NCBI GenBank assembly: GCA_028015205.1
Contig: CM051514.1
Location: forward strand, 22,212,150-22,276,149
DNA from: Mytilisepta virgata
Lineage: Eukaryota; Mollusca; Bivalvia; Mytilida; Mytilidae
Length of the DNA stretch: 64,000 bases
Direction: 5' to 3'
Part shown: positions 34,664-45,800 of the stretch, piece after piece
Numbering within the stretch: the first letter of the stretch is position 1
Layout of the letters: each line of letters opens with the position of its first letter
Position numbers and translations under genes: made by a program
Notes under the pieces: model-generated
Databases searched by the model: none
What the model was told of the DNA's origin: nothing
What the model saw: the letters and a program-made list of their open reading frames with translations, nothing else

Positions 34664-35760
34664 TTATTTGTTTGGGCTGACTTCGATAATCATTTTGAAA
34701 AGACAATTAGTGTAATACTATGGACTGAACTCATGTGCTGACACCACGGATTGATTACTGCTTTTTACTTGGGCCAAACAGAGACTCTGAGCTCAATGCT
34801 AGGTGTGGTAACTTCATTATACATTTAGAATATAGTGCACCAAGTTCGGTATCTTTAGATTTTATAAGAACAGGTTTTATACCATTTTTGAAGAAATCAT
34901 ATGAAAATTGTCCAAATAATATAGTCATTTCCCCATTGTATTTTGCTTCAATTTCCTACATTCTCAGGATTTTTTTTAAATCTGCAGATTTTTATGAAAA
35001 TTATCAAAACATTAATAATAAATATAAAATAGGAGATTTGGTATGGTTGCCAATGAGACAGCCATCCACAAAATGCTCAATAACAAATAGTTAAACTTAC
35101 CAAAAATTAATCTGCTTGATTACTGCATACCGTTTATAAGATATTACTTAAACACTATAGTAAAGTGAAAGAAAGTGTGACTGACTATGATTTGCCATTG
35201 TCCTTCCAAGTTCTGAATACTGTTAAAATTGCCCAAATACTGCGTACCCCTCACTAATGGCAGGCAGTAAAGTGTCGGAAGACACATATCCCCCTCCCGT
35301 GGCCTAATAACGGACGGTTGTACGAATGTCACATTCAATGTCCCCAACGCCTATATGCGCCGTTGCAATGACTTCGCACTAGGGACCACATGGACGAAGG
35401 CTATTGCCTATTTTAAAAAATAAATGCTAAAAATAATTCAGATAACCATGTTTACACAGTTTTACATACTTATAAATCATAATCAATATCGCCAAATGAT
35501 TGTTCAAACAACTGCAGTTGAACAAATTGCATTTTAGATGAATATCTTCACATACTTCAACTGTAATAACTATTTTGAATCTTAAAACTTACTAAATTGT
35601 TTCATTCGTCGCCATCTTGGAATCTAACTCTACTCTAGCAACCCCGAAGATGCAAAGGGTTGAACACGGGTAGGGTCAATAGGTCGAATGACGTCACGCG
35701 AGTTCGAACCTTCCGTGTTTTGTTCTTACTCTCGTCTTCCGAGTTAACACGAGTTAACTC
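34664..35760. other. No gene recognised; mussel-type repeat phrase near 35040
   Basis: TTGGTATGGTTGCCAATGAG at 35039 resembles a short dispersed motif that I remember from mussel sequences. The forward frame at 34735-35094 has no family resemblance. ATGGCGACGAATGAAAC on the minus strand near 35616 could be a first exon of the Myb/SANT-like gene, but the phase does not fit. Confidence 0.4.
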
Positions 35761-36346
35761 GAGTTACAAGTGAAAACGGCCTTGCGTTCTATAAAGAATG
35801 GAACTGATGTCCAGTTGGCAATCACTTTCAATTGCCTGGTGACAGCTCATCAGACGTCCGCGTAACCGTTTTAAGGACAGTAAAAGGAGGAAGACAATAC
35901 AGACAACGCCTTGAGCAGAAAATAATGTTTAGCCTGGGGACACTCCGACCCCGTGGATTAATGTAAAAAATTCTTAATTTCAATTCATTTACTAAGTATG
36001 CACACTAACTTTTAGCGGTACAGTTATCTTATATGGTACATTTTCATGGGCGTAGGAACCGGTACGGTTGGTACTGCTCCGACCGTACCAATACGTTTGA
36101 CAGGTACGGCATGCCGTACCAATAATTTTCATAAAAATTAATTATTTTTCTCATATTTTTGTTAGTTTTATTGCATTTTTTCCTCAAACATAGATGATGA
36201 TGTGACTTGTACATAAACAAGTTCAGCGGGTGCATCTTTATCTCGGTCATTTAAACGCAGTGAAGCGTGTATTACATTGTTTTCAAGAGATTTCAGGATG
36301 CAGAATGGAATTTCCAAAGTGCTAAATATAATCCATCAACAGGAGC

Positions 36347-39300
36347 ATGGAGGAGTTTTGCAAACTGAAATATGCAATTGACAACAACAAATGTGAAGAT
36401 GTTGTAAATCTAAATTTCAATTATGATTTTTCTGTAAGATCAACATGTCAATCAAATTTGACAGTTGATGAACTTTCGCAAGTCCTGATTCCAGATGATG
36501 TATCTGTTTATAATTTGACTGCCATAAAGACCACTGGGAACGGCAATTGTTTATACAATGCAATATCGCTAGCAATTACAGGTAAAACATGATTCATGAT
36601 TCAATAGAATTTATCTTTAGTGTCAAATTCAGTTTATCATTACGCATATCTTTATATGCATATATTTATATGTATATAATGTATGATGCTGACCCCCCCC
36701 CCCCCCCCCCCCGGACACCTAAAACAGAATTTGATGGGCTGCCATTAAATGACCCATATAACTGGGTTGAAGGGTTCTGATTACAATCAATAAAGTCATT
36801 CTATCCAATTTCGTTGTAAATGTTAGATTTTACTGTCAGTGGCGGACCCACAAACAATAAAAGGAATTGACTGACTGCAGCTGGTGGGGGCCAAGCTTGT
36901 TGACGAAGCAGTGATTATCTATATAATCATCTCTTCTTTTACATGTTGTACGCGTAGATACCAGTTTACATAGGTTTATGATACAATTGCGTATATAGGA
37001 AGTCCGAATCCGAAGTGAAATATTTAAGCCCCTACTCGATTGCTCCACCAATAAGTTTAAACTAAATAATAACTTCCAACAGCTGTTGTGAACACTCGTG
37101 TTTGAAAGTTTAAACTTGGAATGCATTCATTAAAAAAAACAAATATTCGTTTATAGGTGACGAATCTCTGGCAAACAAATTAAGATTTAAATGCGCTGTG
37201 GAAATGTACCTCAATGCATATAAATTCGCAAATCATGCAGCTTTTGGGAGTGAAGATGACTTTGGAATGGCATTGTCTGAAGAAGCTGAGAGGGTTCTAA
37301 CACGAACGAAAGATAGGTATGTGACATCATGTGTCTCTTATAATACATCTGACGACACTTGGATTTTAGAATGCATCATATAATAGTACATATCGCGTAT
37401 TTGAAATAATTCATTTTCCTGTCCTTTGTGTATTTTATATACATTTTATTCTTTTCAATAATTCATTGGGTTTAAATCAAGTCTAGTTCTTTGCTAGTTT
37501 ATAGTACAACTAAATTACTTTAAGAACTATCTGTGGTTTCTATCTATTAGGTGATCAAGTTTTAATGAATAACGGTTGTATTTGCTGCTGTGGATGTTTT
37601 ATCTTTGATCAAGTCTTTATTGGATTTTTTTCTATTAATGGGGTTTATCAATTTAATTGTTTATGGAATGTAGCAACATAAAGATGTCCATACAGCCTTT
37701 TGCTGTTCTAAAGTAGATTTTTTCATTGCTTTGTCAAATTATATCAATTTATATGAACAAGGAAACTGACAGGGTTCTTAATGCATGAATTGAAATATTT
37801 TATGTATAGAAAATGTTCAATTAGAGTCAATGTGCTGGCAGGCGAGATATACTTAAGTGTCCACTTTTGTTTTACATGGTAACTTAACGTCTCTAACTTT
37901 CTTCATATATTTTAAATATATAGGTTGCAAGCGGTTCTTAAGGAAGCTAGTCGAACATGTGAGGTTTCACCTTCCCCTAGATGGAGCAATTTAATGCATA
38001 TGGCAGTGCTGCCAGATGTTCTAAAGAGACCAATATACTCTGTATATCCCAAAAACGTGAGTGATCCGTTTAATAAGTCAAGCATTTTGTAAATGTGGAT
38101 TGTGAATGAAAGTTTTAAAATTGTATTGAATAAGAATGGGTCAAGATCGTGTTTTAAAAGAAAATTGAAATATTAATGAAAATGAAACTGTTTATGGAAA
38201 ATGTTAATATTAAAAAAAAAAGAACAACAGCAAAACGAAAAACTGATCAGCAACTGACATACATAGCATTCACAAGTATGGTTAGAAAGAGGACAGGAAT
38301 GAAGAAGTCATGTTCTATATAATTGAACATGTCAGATATACCTTTGTTAAGTAATAGAAGTTTAAATGATTCTGAATTATTATGCTATTTATGAAATATC
38401 AATATTAAATTGTTTACTTTTCACATTTCAGACAGGCTTTCCATTACGCCATATGTTTCACAGAATTTTCAATCCTATTGTATGTCCAACAGATTTTCCC
38501 TCTGATCCGATAGTTGTTCTTTGGTCAGTTGATGGAACGTTACCTCATGGTCAGTTTACACCGAACCATTTTGTGTACCTTAGACAACACGAGAATTCAG
38601 ATGGTAAGTAAAATACTTACTTTTAGCAATTGAAAGAACCACATTTAATATTTAATAAAGTATTCAGAATATTCCTAAATTGAAATGAAGTATTCCAATG
38701 AATATATTTTCAGTCATATATTATTTTCTTTTGTTGGTATGGGTTTTTTTATTTGATGAAAAGTTATTCCAATGTTACTAATACTAATTCTTATATTTTA
38801 GACAATGAAATTCCTTCTTTTGAAGGACAAAGAACAGATGAACCCTGCAGCAACACGACAGCTCCACGGGGCCCAACCAAACGGAAACCTAGAACGCTTT
38901 GGGATTATTACTCAGTAAGAAAATTATAAAATATGATCATAGAAAGTTTCTATAATGAAATGAATAATATGAATATCATATATATCCTTTCTGAAGTTTT
39001 AACATATATCTTGTTTTGATTCATTTATAAACTGATAGCAGTATAAATATTGTTCAGTGGTTCTGCGTGAGGTTGGTCCACATTACTCTCTTATACATCT
39101 CTTCTTTTCTTTCTTTTGCTTTTGTATTCATTCATTGATTATTATATCGTTTGCGTAAGCAGAAGCGACATATAGCGGTCACTTTGATCACTATCTTTCA
39201 TCTTTTGTCGTCCACCCGTCCGTTCGTCTGTCCGTCGGCGTCACAAAATATTTTGGTCGCACATTTTTGTCAGCAACTACATACAGTAGACTCTTGACAT

Positions 39301-42300
39301 CCTACTGAAAGCTTTATCCCATTGTCTCCCGTTTTTATGACCGATGCACCCCAACTTCCTGTTTGCGCAGTCTACATACGTCTTCCGGAGAAGGCCCATG
39401 TAGTTTGTCAAGTGTAACAGCAATATTTTTGTTTTTCATTACAGCGTTCAAAAACTGCAAGACCACAAAATTCGGTTGATCAAGACATGGAGAGTAACTC
39501 TGAGGAAATCAGTCAACCCCAAAGTGGTGACTGTCATGCCACATCGTCTGAAAGACCAAGCGTCCACGCACAAGAAAACAAGCAAGGTGGAAGAAATAGT
39601 GAGGTAAAATAAAATAAAAATCAAAAACATAGTTTCAGCATACCGGTAATTAAAATTCAACTTAATTACCAGTATGCTAAAGTCAAACTTTTAGTGCTTC
39701 AGAGTTCACCAAACCTAGTCCAATATTAATAAAGTGTTTGTTGGGCGTTTCCCGACCCTACCCTTTTGGAGATGGGTAGAAAGGTAGGCTTTTTATTATT
39801 ATTTTTATGTGACAAATTTCTATATGTATCTTTTATGCAAAATTAATCTTTAAATTATAAAACTGAAATTAAAAAATGGAAATTGATGTCATAAAATATT
39901 TTGGGTAGGCTTTTTTCGTGAGTCGGTCGGTTAACGCCCAACATACAATATTTTTATTTTGACCCTATTGAACATGTTGAATGACCAAAATAAATATAAC
40001 CAAAACTATGTAGAACTTTATAGATCCAATATTCTGAAAAAGGAAGCCAAAATCAGGGTACGGATTAACTACATCTCAAAATAGAAAAATACCTCATTTC
40101 ACAAATAATTTATGAATTAATGAACAGTGAATTTATAAATGACAATGTCAAGATAAACACAGATGTTTAAGTCATACCGTAGTGTGGCGACTTGGCTTGT
40201 GAACAACCTTGGTGACTTAAATCCACCAGTAAAACAAAAGTGGCATAGGCTAAGTAATTTTAAATGCAAGTCGTCAAAGATCGAAGTTATCTTTTTTTTA
40301 TTATATTTCAGGAATTCCAAACTGATGCACAACCCAATCAGCCTAGAAGCATCATTTTCCCTAAAAGACAATTTGGGAAGGACAAAGTGCGGTCAAGATC
40401 ATTCCAGCCAAGTTGGTTTGACCAGTATAATTGGCTTCACTATGACGAAATTCAAGACAAAGCATATTGTCACCCATGCTCGCTTGCATTTAAAAAGGGG
40501 ATGATAACATCTGGAAAAGTAGAACCAACCTTTATAATTTCTGGATATACAAATTGGAATGATGCCAAACGAGGTTTTGATAAGCACCAGTCATCAGATT
40601 GTCACGCTGAAGCTATGAGCAGATTAAAACTTGAGGCTTCTAAAACCAATGTCAGTCATGTTTTAAACGAAGAAACTAAGGAAGAAAAGAAAAAGAACAG
40701 AGACTCTTTATTAAAACTTGTTTCAAATTTGAAGTTTCTTGCTAGGCAAGGTATGGCAATTAGAGGGGCTGATCAGGATCAAGATTCAAATTTTTACCAG
40801 CTAAATTTCTTAAGGGCAGAAGACAATCCAACTCTAGCAGAATGGTTGAGAAGAAAGTCCAACCGATACACCTCTCCAGATATTCAAAATGAGATTTTGT
40901 CGCTGATGTCTCATAATATACTAAGAAGCATTTCACAGGACATAAAAAATTCAAAATATTTTGCTATCTTAGCTGACGAGACTACTGATGTTAGCAACCG
41001 TGAGCAGTTAGTAATTTGTCTGAGATGGATTGATCAAAATTTAGATGTTCATGAAGACTTTGTTGGTTTGTATAAAATTGATGACACAGGAGCTGAAACA
41101 ATATCCAGTGCAATATTAGATGTACTGCTCAGATTAAACATCGACATATCAAAATGTAGAGGTCAAACTTACGATGGGGCTAGTGCCATGGCTGGACGTA
41201 AATCAGGAGTGCAGACGAGGATAAAAGAAAGAGAACCAAAGGCGTTGTTTAATCACTGCCATGGACATTTATTAAATCTTGCTTGTTCTGATAACGTGAA
41301 GCAAATTGAAGTCATGAGAAATGCATTAGATAATGCTTATGAAATCACAAAGTTGGTAAAAAAGTCACCACAACGTGATACCTACCTGGAAAAGTTAAGG
41401 CAGACATCGTCATCTGAAACAGAAAGCCCAAATCCAAAAATCAGAGTTTTATGTCCAACACGATGGACTGTCAAAGCTGATGCATTGCACTCAATTATTG
41501 AAAACTACTCAGATCTTATGGATTTATGGGAATGGTCACTTGTCAAGGTTAAGGATACGGAAATGAAATCAAGGATACGTGGTGTTCAAGCCTACATGCC
41601 AAAGTTTGAATTTTTCTTTGGATTGTCTTTAGGAGAGATGATATTACGCAATGCCGATAATTTGAGTGCTGCGTTACAGACAAAGGACATGTCTGCAGCC
41701 GAAAGTAAGTCCATCGCTTTAAAGACAGTAACAACTTTAAAATCCATGCGTACCGATGAATGCTTTTCTTTATTTTGGGAAAAAACTATCCAAAAGGGGA
41801 AATCAAAAGATGTGCAAGACCCAGTACTTCCCAGAAAGCGAAGAATGCCAGCCAGATACGAGATTGGACAAGGTGCCGCAGAGTTCCATGATAACCCAAA
41901 AAGCTTCTATCGACAGAAGTACTTCCAAGCATTGGATCATATAACAAATGCAATCACTGACAGATTTGAGCAGGAGGACTTTCAAATTTACAGTAACACC
42001 GAACAGTTGCTTTTAAAATGTGCTCGAGGAGAGGATTATGAATCCGAATTGAGAGCTGTTGTTGGATTTTATGGGAATGACTTTAACTCTCAGAATCTTA
42101 AATGCCAATTACAGACTTTTAAGAACATTTTTGAGAGTGAAACCAGCGAAGTTGTCTTACGTGACATCATTGAATTTTTCAAGGGTATGACAAAAAGAGA
42201 AAGGATTCTCGTAGAAGAGGTTCTTCGTGTACTTTTGCTGGTGCTTGTGATGCCTGCGACTAATGCCACAAGCGAAAGATCTTTTAGTGTTTTAAGAAGA

Positions 42301-42462
42301 ATTAAAACCTACCTTCGCTCTACAATGACCCAAACAAGACTGAATAGCTTGATGGTCTTACATGTACACAAAGAGCACATCGACAATTTGAACCTTCATG
42401 ATGTATGCGATAACTTTAACTTTTCTGAGCACAGACAAAGCATATTTGGAAAGTTTAAGTGA
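36347..42462 (+). CDS. OTU-like / hAT transposase fusion protein, seven exons, intact
   Basis: Exons are 36347-36581, 37157-37316, 37924-38056, 38432-38603, 38802-38914, 39445-39603 and 40312-42462. All have GT-AG borders and matching phases, giving 1040 residues with no stop. Residues about 50-230 resemble an OTU/vertnin-like fold: GNGNCLYNAIS (Cys68; the usual Asp is Asn65) and PNHFVYLR (His222). Residues 250-324 form a linker rich in Ser, Gln and Lys. Residues 325-1040 are a ZMYM1/TTF-type hAT transposase: zinc-binding-like CHPCSLAFKKG, ILADETTDVSNREQ (Asp546), QTYDGASAM (Asp612), and the dimerisation part MPATNATSERSFSVLRR (Glu979). Asp, Asp and Glu are spaced as in hAT enzymes. The hAT part is one exon; the OTU part comes from six small exons. 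It may be an active transposase or a new host gene. Confidence 0.85.
36693..36712. repeat. Homopolymer C tract
   Basis: Twenty consecutive C residues in intron 1 of the OTU-hAT gene. Length may be an assembly approximation. Confidence 0.8.
39160..39300 (+). repeat. Fragment of the GTCCGTC-type repeat
   Basis: GTCGTCCACCCGTCCGTTCG followed by TCTGTCCGTCGGCG recalls the left block of the hairpin-ended repeat family. It lies in intron 5 of the OTU-hAT gene. Confidence 0.4.
39637..39678. repeat. Short foldback
   Basis: AGCATACCGGTAATTAA and TTAATTACCAGTATGCT form a hairpin with one mismatch and an 8-base loop, in intron 6 of the OTU-hAT gene. Confidence 0.7.
39739..39943. mobile_element. MITE, 205 bp
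   Basis: Ends TGTTGGGCGTTTCCCGAC and, read inward from the right, TGTTGGGCGTTAACCGAC. No coding capacity. It lies in intron 6 of the OTU-hAT gene. Target duplication not resolved. Confidence 0.7.
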
Positions 42463-42617
42463 CTTTAAAGCTGACACAAACAAAGACATATCAACATAAT
42501 AAACTTTACATTTATGACATAATGTAGCGGTTAGCCATGTTAGCTCTATTAAAGAAATAAATGATGCAGACGAGGCATGAGTGCTCATTGTTGAAGGCCC
42601 CATGGTGACTTCACGAT

Positions 42618-42737
42618 TGTCATGTATGTATAAATTACCATAATGTTGTTATTGGTTACAGCCTCTGTTTCACTATCCATGTTCTATTAATAAATATATA
42701 TTAGCTTAACATGTCTGACTAAACGGCCATCATAACA
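42618..42737 (+). repeat. Gypsy 5' LTR
   Basis: 120 bp, TG...CA, with TATTAATAAATATATATTAG as a possible TATA or polyadenylation region. Identical to 47463-47582. Confidence 0.95.
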
Positions 42738-42846
42738 TGGTGTCAGGTGTATCCATCCAAAATGAGGGATAAAGTGTAGCCATCCAGGACATTAGACAAT
42801 CTAAAAAGTTGTGTTAATAGTCCGTTGATTCATTGGCAATAGCAAA

Positions 42847-45800
42847 ATGGAGGCTTCATCAGGATCTATCCCGAAAATGGATTGGGAAAGTGGAGACTTA
42901 CCTATCGCATGGAAAACTTTCAAACAACACGTGCAATTCACTTTTGACGGTCCACTAAAAAGCAAAAACGAAGAAACAAAGTGTAATTATTTAATGTTGT
43001 GGGTCGGAGATAAAGGCCGGGATATTTATACAACATGGAACTTACAACAAGCAGAAGCAAAGGTATTGCAAACTTATTATGACAGATTTGAGAACTATGT
43101 CAGACCAAAATCTAACAAGTTGTACGCCAGATATAAATTCACTACAAGAAAACAAAATGACACAGAAACTTTTGAACAATTCGTAACTGATTTAAGATTA
43201 CTTATTAAAGATTGCGATTATGCACAAAGAGACGAAATGCTCAGAGATCAGATAGTGTTTTCCGTTAAATCACAGAAAATCAGAGAAAAGCTTATCAGCG
43301 AAGGTAGCGAATTGACTCTCGAGAAAGCCGTTGACATCGCTAGAACCTACGAACTTTCCAAACAACAAGTTAAGTGCATGAATGGTGAAGATACATCGAT
43401 AAATTCATTAAACAAAAGAAGGCCGACCAGAAACTCAAAAGCTGAAAAGGCAAAAAGTGAATATTCGAAACATTCGAAATACTATAGTTATCCGAAGGAT
43501 CAAAAGGATAGAAATTGTGGGAAGTGTGGAAGGAATCATCGGAAGAATGACAAATGTCCTGCCGAAGGTAAGAAATGCAATAAATGTTACAAAATGAATC
43601 ACTTTGCATCAGTTTGCAGAACAAAGTCTGCAAAGTCACGTGATCACAGAGGGAAAATACACACTGTTTCTGAAACAGATACGTCAGACGATGAATTTTA
43701 TGTGGGAACCATAGAAACACCCATACACTCTGTAGACAACACGTGGTATGAAACAATAAAGGTTAAAAGTCAACCAATCAGAATTCAGATAGACACTGGA
43801 GCTAAGTGTAATGTGATGTCTGTAAATACATTTTCACAAGTTAACATCGACGTTATCAAAACACAGCCAGACACGTCATTAAAATCATACTCAGGTCACA
43901 GCATCAAGCCGAAATATGTAGTTAACCTTCCGTGCACTTACAAAAACAACACGAGGGCGATTAAATTCTACATTGTTGATATTGATGCTACAACTGTGTT
44001 AGGTGGTAATGCGTCATCAGAATTTGGGTTAATCAAACGACTCTATACAGTAGAAAGTGAAGAGATTATTGACAGTAATGATACTAATGACATTCCGCAA
44101 GATATCAAACACAATTACCCAGATGTTTTTAAAGGTATTGGTTGCATACCTGGAGAACACTCTATTACTATCGACACTACAGTGGAACCTGTTGTTCATG
44201 CACCGCGGAAGATTCCGTTAGCGTTAAAAGACAAAGTTAGAGATGAACTTAAACGAATGGAAGATAACAACATTATAGTTAAGCAAACTGAACCTACTGC
44301 ATGGGTTAATTCGATGGTTACCGTAATCAAACCCAACAACAAGGTCCGAATATGCATGGATCCAAAAGACTTGAACAAAGCTATTAAAAGACCACACTAC
44401 CCGCTAAAAACGATAGAAGAAGTTATCGCAAATATACCGGAAGCCAAAGTATTTTCAAAGATAGATGCCGTGAATGGATTTTGGCAATTGAAACTCACAG
44501 AAGAGAGCTCTAAGCTCTGCACATTCAATACGCCGTTCGGAAGATACAGATTTAAGAGACTACCGTTCGGAATCAACTCTGCCTCAGAAGTTTTTCAGAA
44601 AGCAATGTCCGAGATGTTCGATGACATTGATGGTGCCGTATCTATAATAGACGACATACTAATATGGGGCAAAGATCAACAGCAACACGACGAAAGACTG
44701 AAAAAGGTATTAGACCGAGTCCGTGAAAACAACCTGAAACTTAGTCCGAGAAAATGTGAATTTCGTAAGAATAAAATATCGTATGTTGGACACGTACTCA
44801 CATCAGAAGGTGTAAAACCAGATCCAGAGAAAATCAGAGCTGTAGAAAAAATGAATCCACCGGAGAACAAATCTGAACTACTAACATTTCTTGGATTTAT
44901 AGCTTATCTGACAAAGTTCATTCCGAACATGTCCGAAGTGAGCGCACCGCTAAGACTCTTGCTTGAAAAGAACACTTCTTGGCACTGGGAAGAGACACAA
45001 CAATCAAGTTTTGAAAAGTTGAAACTTATGGCTACAAACTCGCCTGTGCTACGTTACTTCGATCCGAAGTTACCACTTACTCTCTCAGTGGGCGCATCTC
45101 AAAAAGGTCTTGGTGCAGTGATTCTACAAGAAGGAAAGCCGATTGCGTATGCTTCAAGAGCTTTGACTATATGTCAGCAACGGTATGCACAAATTGAAAA
45201 AGAAACACTAGCTATAGTATATGGATGTCAGAAATTCCATCAATACATCTATGGACGCAAGGTGACTGTTGAAACTGATCACAAACCGTTACAGGCTATA
45301 TTTAGAAAACCATTATATCAGACACCGCCAAGGTTACAACGACTACTTCTAATGTTACAGAAATACGATCTGAACATTGGATATAAACCAGGAAAGCTCA
45401 TGTTCTTAGCCGATCAACTGAGTCGAAATTTTCTATCAGAGACAAAAGAAGACTTAACACCGGATTTAACCGTGAATGAACTCAGTTTAATATCATATCT
45501 ACCGATATCCGATGAAATGTATGGTAAATTTCAAAAGTCAACAGCGGAAGATGGAGAATTACAGGAACTACTGAAAACTATCTCCGAAGGATGGCCGAAT
45601 GAAAAACATGAACTTCCGAAATCAATGACTCCGTACTGGACATTCCGTGATGAAATATCATGCGTAGATGGACTTTTATTCAAGTCACACAAACTTATAG
45701 TGCCGAAAAGCCTACAAAAGGAAATGCTTTCAAAGATACACGAATCGCATATGGGAATTAACAAATGTAAATCTAGAGCAAGAGACATACTATTCTGGAA

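Larger units (their letters stand above)
27251..35784 (+). mobile_element. PIF/Harbinger transposon with TTG target duplication
   Basis: The element is 27254-35781, with TTG at 27251-27253 and 35782-35784, the 3 bp duplication expected for this superfamily. Terminal inverted repeats start GGCCGTTTTCACTTGTAACT and continue, after a 2-base indel, through GAGTTAACTCG. It has the two-gene layout of Harbinger: a DDE transposase on the plus strand (27526-31054) and a Myb/SANT-like DNA-binding gene on the minus strand (about 33426-34348). Both genes carry frame lesions. At least three smaller repeats have inserted into its introns and spacers. Confidence 0.9.
27150..35967 (+). pseudogene. Penelope GIY-YIG endonuclease, split by Harbinger
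   Basis: The left piece (to 27253) encodes AIVCTNCDKVYIGETCRLGD, the core of a GIY-YIG nuclease (here VYIG), followed by FAEHL. The right piece starts at the duplicated TTG (35782) and gives RSIKNGTDVQ. After a one-base frame change near 35830 it continues HFQLPGDSSSDVRVTVL and QYRQRLEQKIMFSLGTLRPR to a stop near 35967. GIY-YIG nucleases nick target DNA for Penelope integration. Joining the two sides at the TTG duplication keeps the frame, which supports the insertion model. The frame change and the missing reverse transcriptase make it inactive. Confidence 0.75.

Noticed and set aside
34735..35094. Forward frame of 119 codons in the Harbinger right arm
   Set aside because: No family resemblance, no splice support, and it overlaps a dispersed mussel-type repeat phrase.
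44641..44655. IIDD in place of the usual YxDD in the gypsy reverse transcriptase
   Set aside because: Similar non-Tyr variants (for example IVDD) are usual in related invertebrate gypsy lineages as I remember them, so I do not count it as a defect.
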